From NCBI GenBank assembly GCA_965222745.1, contig CBDCUW010000005.1:3286001-3350000 (forward strand): a stretch of DNA of 64,000 nt, in the 5' to 3' direction. The translations under genes were made by a program, and so were the position numbers. Below are positions 27,548 to 36,451 of the stretch, in pieces (position 1 is the stretch's first letter; every line of letters begins with the position of its first letter). The notes below the pieces were generated by a model, which had not been told where the DNA came from, did not search any database, and worked only from the letters and a program-made list of their open reading frames with translations. The stretch comes from CBDCUW01 sp965222745. GTDB taxonomy: Bacteria; Planctomycetota; Planctomycetia; Pirellulales; Pirellulaceae.

Positions 27548-30492
27548 GATGGTGGATCGTTGTCGCCCTTTCCGCACTGGTCGCCTGTGGATACGGGGAA
27601 GATTTTTCTGACGAGTTGCCTCGCATTGCACCGACCGAACCGTCAGAAACGATCAAGAACTTTTCCGTTGCTGATGGTTTCCGCATCGAATTGGTTGCCA
27701 GCGAACCTTTGATCAGCAGCCCAGTGGCAATCGAGTGGGATGCCGACGGCCGAATGTACGTTTGCGAGATGCGCGGTTACAGCGAAGATCGCGACCAAAA
27801 ACTTTCGTCCATCGGTCTGCTGGAAGATACCGATGGCGACGGTGTTTACGACCGCCGCAGCGACTTTGCCGAAGGACTTTTCTGGCCCACCGCAATTTTT
27901 CCGTTCGACGGCGGCTTGTTTGTCGGCGATGCGCCCGACCTGTTTTATTTCAAAGATACCGATGGTGACGGCAAGGCGGATACAAAGAAACGAGTGCTGA
28001 CCGGTTTCGGCACTTCCAATGTCCAGGGCCTGATGAACTCGTTCCGCTGGGGATTGGACAACCGAATCCACGTTGCCTGCAGCAGCGTCGGCGGAATGAT
28101 TCGCAGCGGCCAAGAAGGTGACGAATCGAAAGGAGTCAACGTCCGCGGAAGAGACATCGCCTTTGACCCGCGGACTTTTCAATTCGAGGTTACCAGCGGC
28201 GCTGCTCAGCACGGCATGTGCTTCGACGATTGGGGCAGGAAGTTCGTTTCCTCCAACAGCAATCACATCCAACAGGTGATGTACGAGGATCGTTACATCG
28301 CCCGAAATCGTTTTTTTAGTCCGCCGCCGGTGCGGATTTCTATCGCCGCCGACGGACCTCAAGCCGAAGTGTTTCGGACCAGCCCGGTCGAACCGTGGCG
28401 AATCGTACGAACACGATTGCGGGTCGCCGGCGCAGTGCCGGGACCGATCGAAGGGGGCGGACGGGCCGCCGGATATTTTACTGGCGCCACCGGAGTGACG
28501 ATCTATCGCGGTGACGCCTGGCCAGAAAACTGGAAAGGTCACGCGATCATCGGTGACGTCGGCAGCAACCTGATTCACCGCAAACGATTGGACGCCAACG
28601 GGTTGGAGTTCATCGCCAAGCGGATCGATTTCGGCAGTGAGTTTGTTTCCTCGAGCGACATTTGGTTTCGCCCGGCGCAGTTTGCCAACGCGCCCGACGG
28701 ATCACTGCACGTGATCGACGTATGCCGTGAAGTGATCGAACATCCCAAAAGTTTGCCGCCCGATATCAAAAAGCACTTGGACTTAACCTCCGGCCGTGAC
28801 CGGGGGCGAATCTATCGAATCGTCCCCGACGACTTTCAACATCGCGCCACACCCAACATGACCGGATGGTCAATCGATTCGTTGGTCGGCGCGCTGGAAC
28901 ATTCCAATGCCTGGCACCGCGAAACGGCCGCGCGAGTTCTCTTTGAACGACAAGACACCTCGGCAATCGATCCACTGCGGCAGTTGGCCCAAAAAACTCC
29001 CTCACCGCTCGGCCGACTTCATGCACTTCACGCATTGGACGGATTGAATGCGCTGGATTCCGATACCGTGATGATCGGGCTGGGCGATTCGCATCCCCAA
29101 GTGCGGCGACATAGCATTGCACTCTGCGAACGGCTGCCGAATCAGAAGAACATCATCGATCGGCTGAAAGAAATGGTCGATGATGATTCGATCGAAGTGC
29201 GCTATCAACTGGCTTTTTCCGTCGGTTCGTTGGATACGCCGGCCCGCGCCCCGATTCTTTCCAAATTGATTCAAAGCGACGGTGGCGACCGCTGGATGCA
29301 AGCGGCCATACAAAGCTCACTCGGCAGCGGCGCCGGTCGCGTCTTCTCGACGATCGCTGCAGATTCAACATTCCGATCGACCGTTTCCAGCGATTTTTTA
29401 CAGCAACTTGTCACTCAGATTGCCGCCCAAAACCGCCAGGAAGATATCTTGCAAGCCGTTCGCGCCTTGCACGAACTGCCGGAGGATGACGCGGTCTTTG
29501 CACTACCGTTGATGGGCACGCTGCTGAAGGGACGCACCCGCAAAGGAAGCCTGCTTGCAAAAATGTCGGCCGATGGCCGCTTGGATTCATTGGACGATTC
29601 GGTCGACAAAATGATTCGCACCGTCGCCAAGGTTGCCGCAAATGACACGATCGACATTTGGCAGCGGATCGAAGCGGTCGACTCGCTCTCCTATGGCAAG
29701 TTTGTCGTTGCCGGCCCAACGCTGATCGAATTGATCGACAACCGACAACCTCATCAACTGCAGCGATCGGCAATCGCAACGCTGGGTCGATTCAACCACA
29801 CCGGCGTTGCCGGGCCGCTGATCGATGCCTGGAAAGGACTCAGCCCGCAACTTCGCGAAACGGCCAGCGAAGTGCTGCATGCGCGGCCCCAGCGCACCCT
29901 GGCACTGTTCGACGCGGTTGACTCCGGCGACCTTCCAGCCAGCAGCCTGACCGTCGCGCGGTTGCAACTTGCCGCCAAGAGCCAAAACGCGGAAGTGAAA
30001 AAGCGGGCCGCCGATTATTTGAACAAGGCAAACCTGGGCCGCCGTCGTGATGTGGTATCGAAGTACCAAAAATCGCTCGAGCTGGCGGGCGACTTGAAAC
30101 GCGGACGGGCCATTTTCAAAAAACACTGCTCGGTCTGCCACAAAGTCGAAGGGGTGGGTCACGAGATCGGTCCCAACCTGGCCACCATCAAAACTCGCGG
30201 CGCCGAAACGATTTTGGTCAACGTGCTGGACCCCAATCGCGAAGTCAATCCGCAGTACCTGAACTACGTTGCTTTGACGATCGACGGCCGATCGGTCACG
30301 GGGATGATCGCCGCCGAAAGCGCAACCAGCATCACGCTGCGCCGTGCTGAAAATGCCAGCGATACTTTGCTTCGCGTCGACATCGATCGGCTACAAAGCA
30401 CAGGCCTGTCGATCATGCCTGAAGGAATGGAAGAAACGATCAACCGACAAGCGATGGCCGACGTGATCACCTACCTGATGCAAGTCAACTGA
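27544..30492 (+). CDS. PVC-type dehydrogenase / HEAT / cytochrome c (CxxCH) protein
   Basis: 982 aa, start set by ATGA overlap with the preceding gene. Signal peptide with a Cys near residue 15 (ALVACGYG), possibly lipoprotein-like. Residues ~40-440 form the PVC membrane-dehydrogenase propeller (FRIELVASEPLISSPVAIEW, YVCEMRGYSEDRD, LEDTDGDGVYDRRS); ~450-840 are HEAT-like repeats; CSVCH at 862-866 binds c-type haem, with a distal Met candidate in LSIMPEGMEETI. Probably oxidises a sugar or amino compound outside the cytoplasm and passes electrons to the respiratory chain; substrate unknown. The neighbouring amidase/ceramidase-like and racemase genes suggest one catabolic pathway. Confidence 0.92.
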
Positions 30493-30529
30493 CCGGCGCG
30501 GCGGTGGCAGAATCTCAGAAGGATTTTTC

Positions 30530-31816
30530 GTGAAGATCGAACTTCTTTACGGTCGCGGCACGATCACGGCAAACCTGCCGCCCAATGCCGATGTCACCAT
30601 CGTTCGCAAACCCGACATGCCGGTGCTGGCCGACCCTGGGGCGGCCGTCGATGCTGCGATCGCCTATCCGGTTGCCTCGCCGCCACTAGAACAGCTGGCG
30701 GCACAGGCATCTTCAGCCTGCATCGCCATTTGCGATATCACCCGTCCCGTTCCCAATCGGCTGTTCCTCAGACCGATGGTCGAAACGTTGGTCCGCGGCG
30801 GCGTTCCCCTGTCGGCTATCACGATTCTGATCGCAACGGGCCTGCATCGTCCCAACGACGGAGACGAATTTCGAGAACTCATCGGTGACGACTGGGTCTT
30901 GAAAAACGTCCGCATCGTCAATCACTTTGCCCGCAACGATGACGATCATGTCGATTTGGGAAGAACCAAAACGCGAGGCACGGTGGTGCGGATTGATCGC
31001 CGATTTACCGAGGCGGACATTCGCATTGCCACCGGGCTGGTCGAACCCCATTTCATGGCTGGCTATTCGGGCGGCAGGAAAGTGATCGCGCCTGGCTTGG
31101 CCCACGCCGAAACGATCACCACCTTCCACAGTGCCCGCTTCATGGCCGATCCCGCCGCGGCCAACTGCAATTTCGACGGCAACCCGTTGCACGAAGAACA
31201 GCTACAAATTGTCGAAATGCTTGGCGGCGCCTTGGCACTCAACACCGTGATTGATGAACAACGCAATGTTTCGTTTGTCAACTTCGGCGAAATCATCGAC
31301 AGCCACCAGCAGGCGGTCGACTTTGTTCGCGACTACTGCGAAGTTTCCGTTCCCCGCCGATTCTGCACCGTCGTCACCTCCGCCGCCGGTTATCCGCTCG
31401 ACAAAACCTACTACCAAACCATCAAAGGAATGGTCGGCGCGATGGACATTCTGGCACCCGGCGGCAACCTGATCATCGCATCGCAATGCAGCGAAGGAAT
31501 GGGATCGGACGAATTCGTCGCCGCCCAAAAGCAGCTGATCGAAAACGGTCCCGATGCATTCTTGAAAAGGATCTCCGCCCAATCACACGCCGACATCGAC
31601 CAGTGGCAAACTCAAATGCAAACCAAGCCGATGGCCATCGGGAACGTCCACCTCTACTCCGACGGACTCAGCAAGTCCGATCACGCCCAAACGGGAATCC
31701 ACATGTCCCGATCACTCGAAACAACCATCCGCGCAAGCATCCAAAGCAGCAACGACCAAGCCATCGCCATCATCCCCGAAGGCCCCTACGTCGTACCGTT
31801 TTACCGTCCGGAATGA
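30530..31816 (+). CDS. LarA-type nickel-dependent (lactate) racemase family protein
   Basis: 428 aa, GTG start with AAGGA 7 nt upstream; cytoplasmic. Residues match the LarA catalytic set: ICDITRPVPN near 68, His106 in ATGLHRPND, His174 in GLVEPHFMAGYSGG, Lys184 in GGRKVIAPG (the cofactor-anchoring Lys of LarA) and His200 in TFHSARF. LarA uses a nickel-pincer nucleotide to invert 2-hydroxy acids by hydride transfer. Homologues act on many 2-hydroxy acids, so the substrate need not be lactate. No larB/C/E cofactor genes are nearby in the window. It closes the run of four same-strand genes, 37 bp after the dehydrogenase. Confidence 0.9.
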   Translation: MKIELLYGRGTITANLPPNADVTIVRKPDMPVLADPGAAVDAAIAYPVASPPLEQLAAQASSACIAICDITRPVPNRLFLRPMVETLVRGGVPLSAITILIATGLHRPNDGDEFRELIGDDWVLKNVRIVNHFARNDDDHVDLGRTKTRGTVVRIDRRFTEADIRIATGLVEPHFMAGYSGGRKVIAPGLAHAETITTFHSARFMADPAAANCNFDGNPLHEEQLQIVEMLGGALALNTVIDEQRNVSFVNFGEIIDSHQQAVDFVRDYCEVSVPRRFCTVVTSAAGYPLDKTYYQTIKGMVGAMDILAPGGNLIIASQCSEGMGSDEFVAAQKQLIENGPDAFLKRISAQSHADIDQWQTQMQTKPMAIGNVHLYSDGLSKSDHAQTGIHMSRSLETTIRASIQSSNDQAIAIIPEGPYVVPFYRPE

Positions 31817-31876
31817 TTTGGAAACGCAGATGCTTCCAATGAGCCGTCACCCTCTGGGCGGAGGACAGCCGTGGCA

Positions 31877-32323
31877 TCAATTTCGGTCGACTCCAACTGG
31901 CAGAGAAGAGATGTCTCGATGCGCAGTGAGAAACCAGGCGAGTCCGGTGAATCTTTCTCGATACTTCGAAGCGATCTCATTCAATATGCTTGCTATTCGT
32001 ACGTTTGCTGCAAACGCGTCACGTTTGTTCTGGCGAACTGGAACAACATGTTCTACACGATTTCCAATCTTGAAAACCGCGATCGTAATCACAGTTGCCG
32101 ATCTGATTGCAGCGCGATCCACTGCTTCGGAGTGCCTGCCCTTTTTCAAAGACGACTCTCTTACGTCGTCAAGTAAATCCGCGTAGTACGCTTGCCCCTG
32201 TTCAAAAGAAAATCTCACGTTGTGGGTGATCGACTGGCTGGCCGCAGTCAGCAACTCATGAACCGCTCCATGGGTGCGGCTTTGGGTGGAAAGATTCTCG
32301 TGCCCCGGCCGGGCTTTCAGCCC
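31877..32323 (-). pseudogene. Displaced RHS fragment joined to an unrelated open frame
   Basis: On the minus strand the frame is open from a stop at 32324-32326 down to 31877. Its first ~30 residues (ENLSTQSRTHGAVHELLTAA, then SQSITHNV) match the middle of the RHS protein encoded at about 34450-34550, at both protein and DNA level (roughly 78% by eye). After THNV the similarity stops abruptly and about 110 residues of different sequence follow (FEQGQAYYADLLDDVRESSL ... ASKYRERFTGLAWFLTAHRD), helical in look. There is no good start codon, so it is a remnant or recombination scar. The unrelated tail is not recognised. Confidence 0.5.
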
Positions 32324-32656
32324 TCAGCCCGCGCGGGAATCGCGTTGGAGAGTCCAATCAGTGCCGACGAGCGTGGTCAATCAATCGCTTCGATCATGCC
32401 ATCCGCGCCCGCCAGTTTTCGGTTGAAAACCGAAAGCCGGGTCTGACCCCGGCGAAGTCTGACCCCGACGTGCGCGTGACCGGCCCGATCAACGCTGGCT
32501 CGCCGAACGAACAAAATTCAACACGCTGCTAGGCCACTTGGGTCAACGTAAACCGTTGGCCTACCGCGTGTGTATCGAAACAGATTTAATTCTTGTGAGA
32601 CATATCCGATTGGATCTCTGGAGCATTCTCCAAATCAAGCTCCGCTTGGTTAAGGA
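32324..32656. other. Gene-free stretch with small hairpins and a direct repeat
   Basis: Holds an 8-bp hairpin TTTCGGTT-GAA-AACCGAAA (32417-32435), a following GCCGGG/CCCGGC palindrome and a direct repeat GTCTGACCCCG (32441 and 32457). Short plus-strand frames are open but none is convincing. The arrangement resembles REP-type debris left by mobile sequence; I see no intact transposase. Confidence 0.4.
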
Positions 32657-33148
32657 CTAGCCGAACCAGGGTTCGTCGTCAACTCCCTGAAAAAAGTAGT
32701 CGTCAGCCAGGACAAGGTAGTGATCGCAGTTTTCACATAGGATGCTGTCAGCCGACCTGGGAAGCGGATTTCGTTCTACATATTGCTTAACAAACACAAG
32801 TCTCTCGGTCAGATTGAACAACCGATTTTGTAGGAACTTTTTGAGATCAGGGTCGTGCTCCAGCTGCTGCGACAGCAGCGATTCATCACAAGCCAAACTA
32901 CTCGCGGAAGGCGAAGCATGGGGTTTGAAAATGGGGTTTTGCGTTCCTGGGAACCTATCGAGCAAGTCGCGTGCCTTGCGAAGATAGCCGAGTTCCTCCG
33001 AGAGCTTATGGACTTGCGTCGTCTTAACCAGATTGAGCAAATCAGCCTTCGAAATCGATCTCCATACCGTTTGCCACTTGCAGAGAGGGCACTCCAACAG
33101 CACTTCGTTCCGATCCATCGTCGAAACATCGGGTACAAAGAGCGTCAT
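32657..33148 (-). CDS. Small two-CxxC protein downstream of RHS gene (candidate immunity protein)
   Basis: 163 aa from the ATG at 33148, chosen because GGAG lies about 5 nt upstream; an ATG at 33166 is an alternative. CPLC near residue 20 and CENC near residue 145 could together bind one zinc ion as a split ribbon. The middle is charged and helical (VKTTQVHKLSEELGYLRKAR). No signal peptide, so cytoplasmic. No family recognised. Its place about 50 bp after the RHS stop, on the same strand, is where cognate immunity genes of polymorphic RHS toxins sit; the immunity role is inference from position alone. Confidence 0.6.
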   Translation of the reverse strand: MTLFVPDVSTMDRNEVLLECPLCKWQTVWRSISKADLLNLVKTTQVHKLSEELGYLRKARDLLDRFPGTQNPIFKPHASPSASSLACDESLLSQQLEHDPDLKKFLQNRLFNLTERLVFVKQYVERNPLPRSADSILCENCDHYLVLADDYFFQGVDDEPWFG

Positions 33149-33199
33149 TCGCTTCTCCGCATTCACTAAATCGAACGATTACCTGATGCAACCCGACTT

Positions 33200-36100
33200 C
33201 TACAACTGCGATTGGGCACTGTCACCTAGGCGAATTGGACAGCCTTTGAGCCACCAATAAACCTTGTCATCGAACAGATTGTTGTCGGGCCAAGTCCCCG
33301 TTTTTAAGCATTGCGCGTACTTCTCATCGCAACAGCGATTGTTTCGCCGCCATTCGTAATTGCACGTTGAAACGTAGGCAAACTCGCACACGGACATGCA
33401 GAGATTCTGATCCGGGGTTAGTGGTGGTCGTCTCGGATTGCGACGACCGAACAACTCCTCTTTGCACGTTCGTCGTCGGTATTTATTTGGGCCTATCTTT
33501 TTGACGCTGCGAAACTTCAGTTTACAGAATAGCATACAGATTCCTCCGGCGCGAGAAGTACAGTCCCAGTCGTTCTTGTCGGCGTCGCTGTAACACGCCG
33601 CAAGGCCGAGTTGGCAGCGGTTAAGTATCTGGCCAGGTTTTAGCGGCGGCGTCGGCGGAGGGGGTGGGGGCTCAAACGGATTCTTTAGCGGAGGCCATCC
33701 CGGTGCGAGAGGATTCTTTGGTTGATGCGGTTTCTTCTTTTTCCCGGGCGGGATTGGAACGTAGATTGGCTCTGTCTTTTTGCCTTCGGGGACTACCACG
33801 TACTCACGCCCGAGCGGATCAAGGAAGAGCGGGGCGTTGCTGCGCAGGAATTCATGCAAATTGTACGGACTTCCCGCATACCCAATCGGATCCCTCCCCA
33901 AAAACCGTCCACAGACTGGATCGTACATGCGGGCGCGGTAGTGGTAGAGTTCGAGTTCCTCATCCCACTCTCTTCCAGTGTAGGTGTAACGGTTGTCGTA
34001 GTTGCTTGACGATCTGGCCGTTCCTCCGTTGTCGTAGATACCAAGCCCGCCGTACGCGGTGTAGCTGTACCGTTCCTTCACGTTGCCGTTCTGGTCGGTC
34101 AGCGCAGTGATGCTGTATTGTTGGTTGCGGTGGTAGTAATGCTCACCGCCGCCAGTGTGTCCGATCCGCATGATCGGCTCATCGATGTAGCTGGCGTAAA
34201 TGTAGCAGTAAGTGGGACTGGTGGCGGCAGTGCCGGAGGGGTAGTCGAGGAAGGTTTGCTGGCTGTTTTGCACGAAGACGGTGACATTGGTGCCGTCGTC
34301 TCGCTTGACTCGCCGGCCCAAAGCGTCATAGCCGTAGGTGACGTCGTCGACCGAGTCGTTGTCGACATCGGCCCCGGTGAGCCGGTTGTCAAAGTCCCAA
34401 CTCAAGGCAAGCGGGTTCGAGCCGCTTCGGAGGACGGTCGGGATAGACGTCATGTTGCCTTTGACGTCATGGGTGATCGACTGTGATGCAGCTGTGAGTA
34501 GTTCGTGGGCCGCTCCGTGGGTGCGGCTTTGGGTGGACAGGTTCTCGGTGATGCTGCTCCAGTCGCCGACCAAAGACAGGCTCCAGGATTGATCGAGATT
34601 GGTATCGTCCCGCTCCCAGTTGACCAGGCGGTCTTCGTCGTCATAGCCGCTTGATCCGACGGTGAAGCCGTAACCGCTCATCGTTCCCGTGATCGTCTCG
34701 GAGGTCTTGTTTTTGTTGTCATCCCACGCGTAACTGTAATTGCCAACCGAGCCACCGGTATGGGTGATGCTGGCCAGCGTATTGTCGTTGTTATAGGCGT
34801 GGGTGGCCGTGATCCCATTATTGTACACGCTGGAGGTCATTCGCCCGCCATCGTCATAGCTTCTTGTGTCGACGGTGGTGCTGTCGACCTTGACCGTGGC
34901 GAGCTGACCGCGATCGGTGTAGGTCCGATCGACGTCCGTGCCGTCGGGGTAGGTGTAGCTGGTGACTTGCCCGGCGTCATCATAGGTGGTATCGATGGTG
35001 TAGGTGACGCTGGCAATGGTGAGTGCTTCGGACGCTTTGCGGCCGGCATCGTCATAGGTGTAGGTCACCGTGTTGCTGTATCGGCCACTGACCGCGGTGA
35101 GCATCCGCCCGGCATCATCGTAGGTGAAGGTGTCGGTATCGGCGATCGTCCCCGATGGGCTGTTGGCTGACGTGCGGTAGTCGCGGGACGTGAGCCGACC
35201 GGCAAGATCGTAATTGTAGGTGACGGTGTCGCCTGCTTGATCTTGTTTGCGAAGCGTTCGACCGGCCGGATCACGCGTGAAGGTAACGATGCCGTAGGTC
35301 GACTGGCCGGGCGTACCGCCGGTGTGGTCGGGATAGGTTTCGGTCGCTTTGCCGCCGGCGTCGTTGTAGGTGTAGGAAGTAACGTCGTCTTCGGCATCGG
35401 TGAGCGAAGAGAGCTGGCCGGTAGCCGTGTAGGCGAATTCGGTCTCCCCGGCCAGCCGGTCGGTGGCCTTCACTTGCCGGCCGCGCGCGTCAAACGCGTA
35501 GGTGGTGGTTTCGCTTTTGGCGTCGGTGGAGGTGATCTTATTGCCGGCGGCGTCATAGCTGCTGCTGGTGGCATCGCTGGCCGTGTCGGTGCAAGTCAGG
35601 TCGCGGCCCAACGCGTCATAGGTGCAATCCTGACCGACGCTGTTGGGATCGCGAACCTTGGTCTGGTTGCCGGCCGCGTTGTATTCAAAGGAAGTGATCT
35701 TGCCGAGTGCATCCACGCTTTGAATCGTGCGGCCGGCGGCATCGGTGTGTTGCTTGCGTACCTTGCCGAGGGCGTTGATGGTCTTGGTGACCAAGACAGT
35801 GCCGTAGCCGGTGAGGTTGGTGGTAGCGTCGTGGCTGCTGCATTGCCAAGTGATCAAATCATTGGGGTTGGTTCCATCATGCGGTTCAATGATGCCAGTC
35901 ATCACGGTGCGGCCGGTAGCATCGGCAATCACAAACCTTAGCTCCTCTTCGGCATTGATGGTCACGCGGGCAGTGCCGGGGGCAGTCGTGCTGAAGCTGA
36001 TGCCCGCTCCACCATTGGCTTCCGTATCAGCTAGCTTGGTCAGGGCATCGGAAAGATTGACGCTGTACGTGCCGCCGCCAAGCTGATTGGCGGTCAGTCC

Positions 36101-36451
36101 ACCGCTGGTCGCATCCAAACCGCTTCCATCGGCCAGATTGTCGTCATAGAGATATTGGTCGGTCAGGCCAAGCGATGCGGAGACACTATCGAGTCCGGCA
36201 ATCGGTGGATCATCGACATCGACCACACCGCGAGCGGTTAGCCAGGTGGTGCGAGCCACCGGCCGGCCCCTGCCATCGTAACGTGTGGTCACTTCGCGGT
36301 AGGTTTTGGCATCGACCGGGTTGCCCAACGCGGCCGTGTGAGCAGTATAGGTTTCGATCGTTGCCTGGTGCACCGTTCTTCCACCTGCATCACTGCGGGC
36401 GATCGTGCCGTGACCGAGTGGGTTTCTGTGGCGGTGACTTGGCCGCAGCAA
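33200..36451 (-). CDS. RHS/YD-repeat protein, C-terminal part (after frameshift), with Cys-rich tip
   Basis: This frame continues the RHS protein that starts at 39693; true coding probably begins near 36422, where the frames join at ENPLGHGTIARSDAGG. It holds about twenty YD repeats (YDAAGNKITST, YDDAGRKASE and similar), then the RHS-associated core YHYRARMYDPVCGRFLGRDP ending at FLDPLG. After the core come a Lys/Pro-rich linker (KNPFEPPPPPPTPPLKPGQ) and a ~165-residue tip with 13 cysteines (CCDEKYAQC, GICMLFC). RHS cores form a cocoon that encloses a toxic tip, cut at the core; this tip is not a toxin family I recognise. A small CxxC protein follows directly. Confidence 0.85.
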   Translation of the reverse strand: MLRPSHRHRNPLGHGTIARSDAGGRTVHQATIETYTAHTAALGNPVDAKTYREVTTRYDGRGRPVARTTWLTARGVVDVDDPPIAGLDSVSASLGLTDQYLYDDNLADGSGLDATSGGLTANQLGGGTYSVNLSDALTKLADTEANGGAGISFSTTAPGTARVTINAEEELRFVIADATGRTVMTGIIEPHDGTNPNDLITWQCSSHDATTNLTGYGTVLVTKTINALGKVRKQHTDAAGRTIQSVDALGKITSFEYNAAGNQTKVRDPNSVGQDCTYDALGRDLTCTDTASDATSSSYDAAGNKITSTDAKSETTTYAFDARGRQVKATDRLAGETEFAYTATGQLSSLTDAEDDVTSYTYNDAGGKATETYPDHTGGTPGQSTYGIVTFTRDPAGRTLRKQDQAGDTVTYNYDLAGRLTSRDYRTSANSPSGTIADTDTFTYDDAGRMLTAVSGRYSNTVTYTYDDAGRKASEALTIASVTYTIDTTYDDAGQVTSYTYPDGTDVDRTYTDRGQLATVKVDSTTVDTRSYDDGGRMTSSVYNNGITATHAYNNDNTLASITHTGGSVGNYSYAWDDNKNKTSETITGTMSGYGFTVGSSGYDDEDRLVNWERDDTNLDQSWSLSLVGDWSSITENLSTQSRTHGAAHELLTAASQSITHDVKGNMTSIPTVLRSGSNPLALSWDFDNRLTGADVDNDSVDDVTYGYDALGRRVKRDDGTNVTVFVQNSQQTFLDYPSGTAATSPTYCYIYASYIDEPIMRIGHTGGGEHYYHRNQQYSITALTDQNGNVKERYSYTAYGGLGIYDNGGTARSSSNYDNRYTYTGREWDEELELYHYRARMYDPVCGRFLGRDPIGYAGSPYNLHEFLRSNAPLFLDPLGREYVVVPEGKKTEPIYVPIPPGKKKKPHQPKNPLAPGWPPLKNPFEPPPPPPTPPLKPGQILNRCQLGLAACYSDADKNDWDCTSRAGGICMLFCKLKFRSVKKIGPNKYRRRTCKEELFGRRNPRRPPLTPDQNLCMSVCEFAYVSTCNYEWRRNNRCCDEKYAQCLKTGTWPDNNLFDDKVYWWLKGCPIRLGDSAQSQL

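Noticed and set aside
32430..32600. Transposase remnant (frame with LAERTKFNTLLGHLGQRK)
   Set aside because: Only a short readable stretch without catalytic residues; could not be assigned to any transposase family.
36415..36435. Programmed -1 frameshift in the RHS gene
   Set aside because: The A/C run is not in the phase of an X-XXY-YYZ slippery site in the upstream frame and no downstream pseudoknot is evident; a base loss is simpler.
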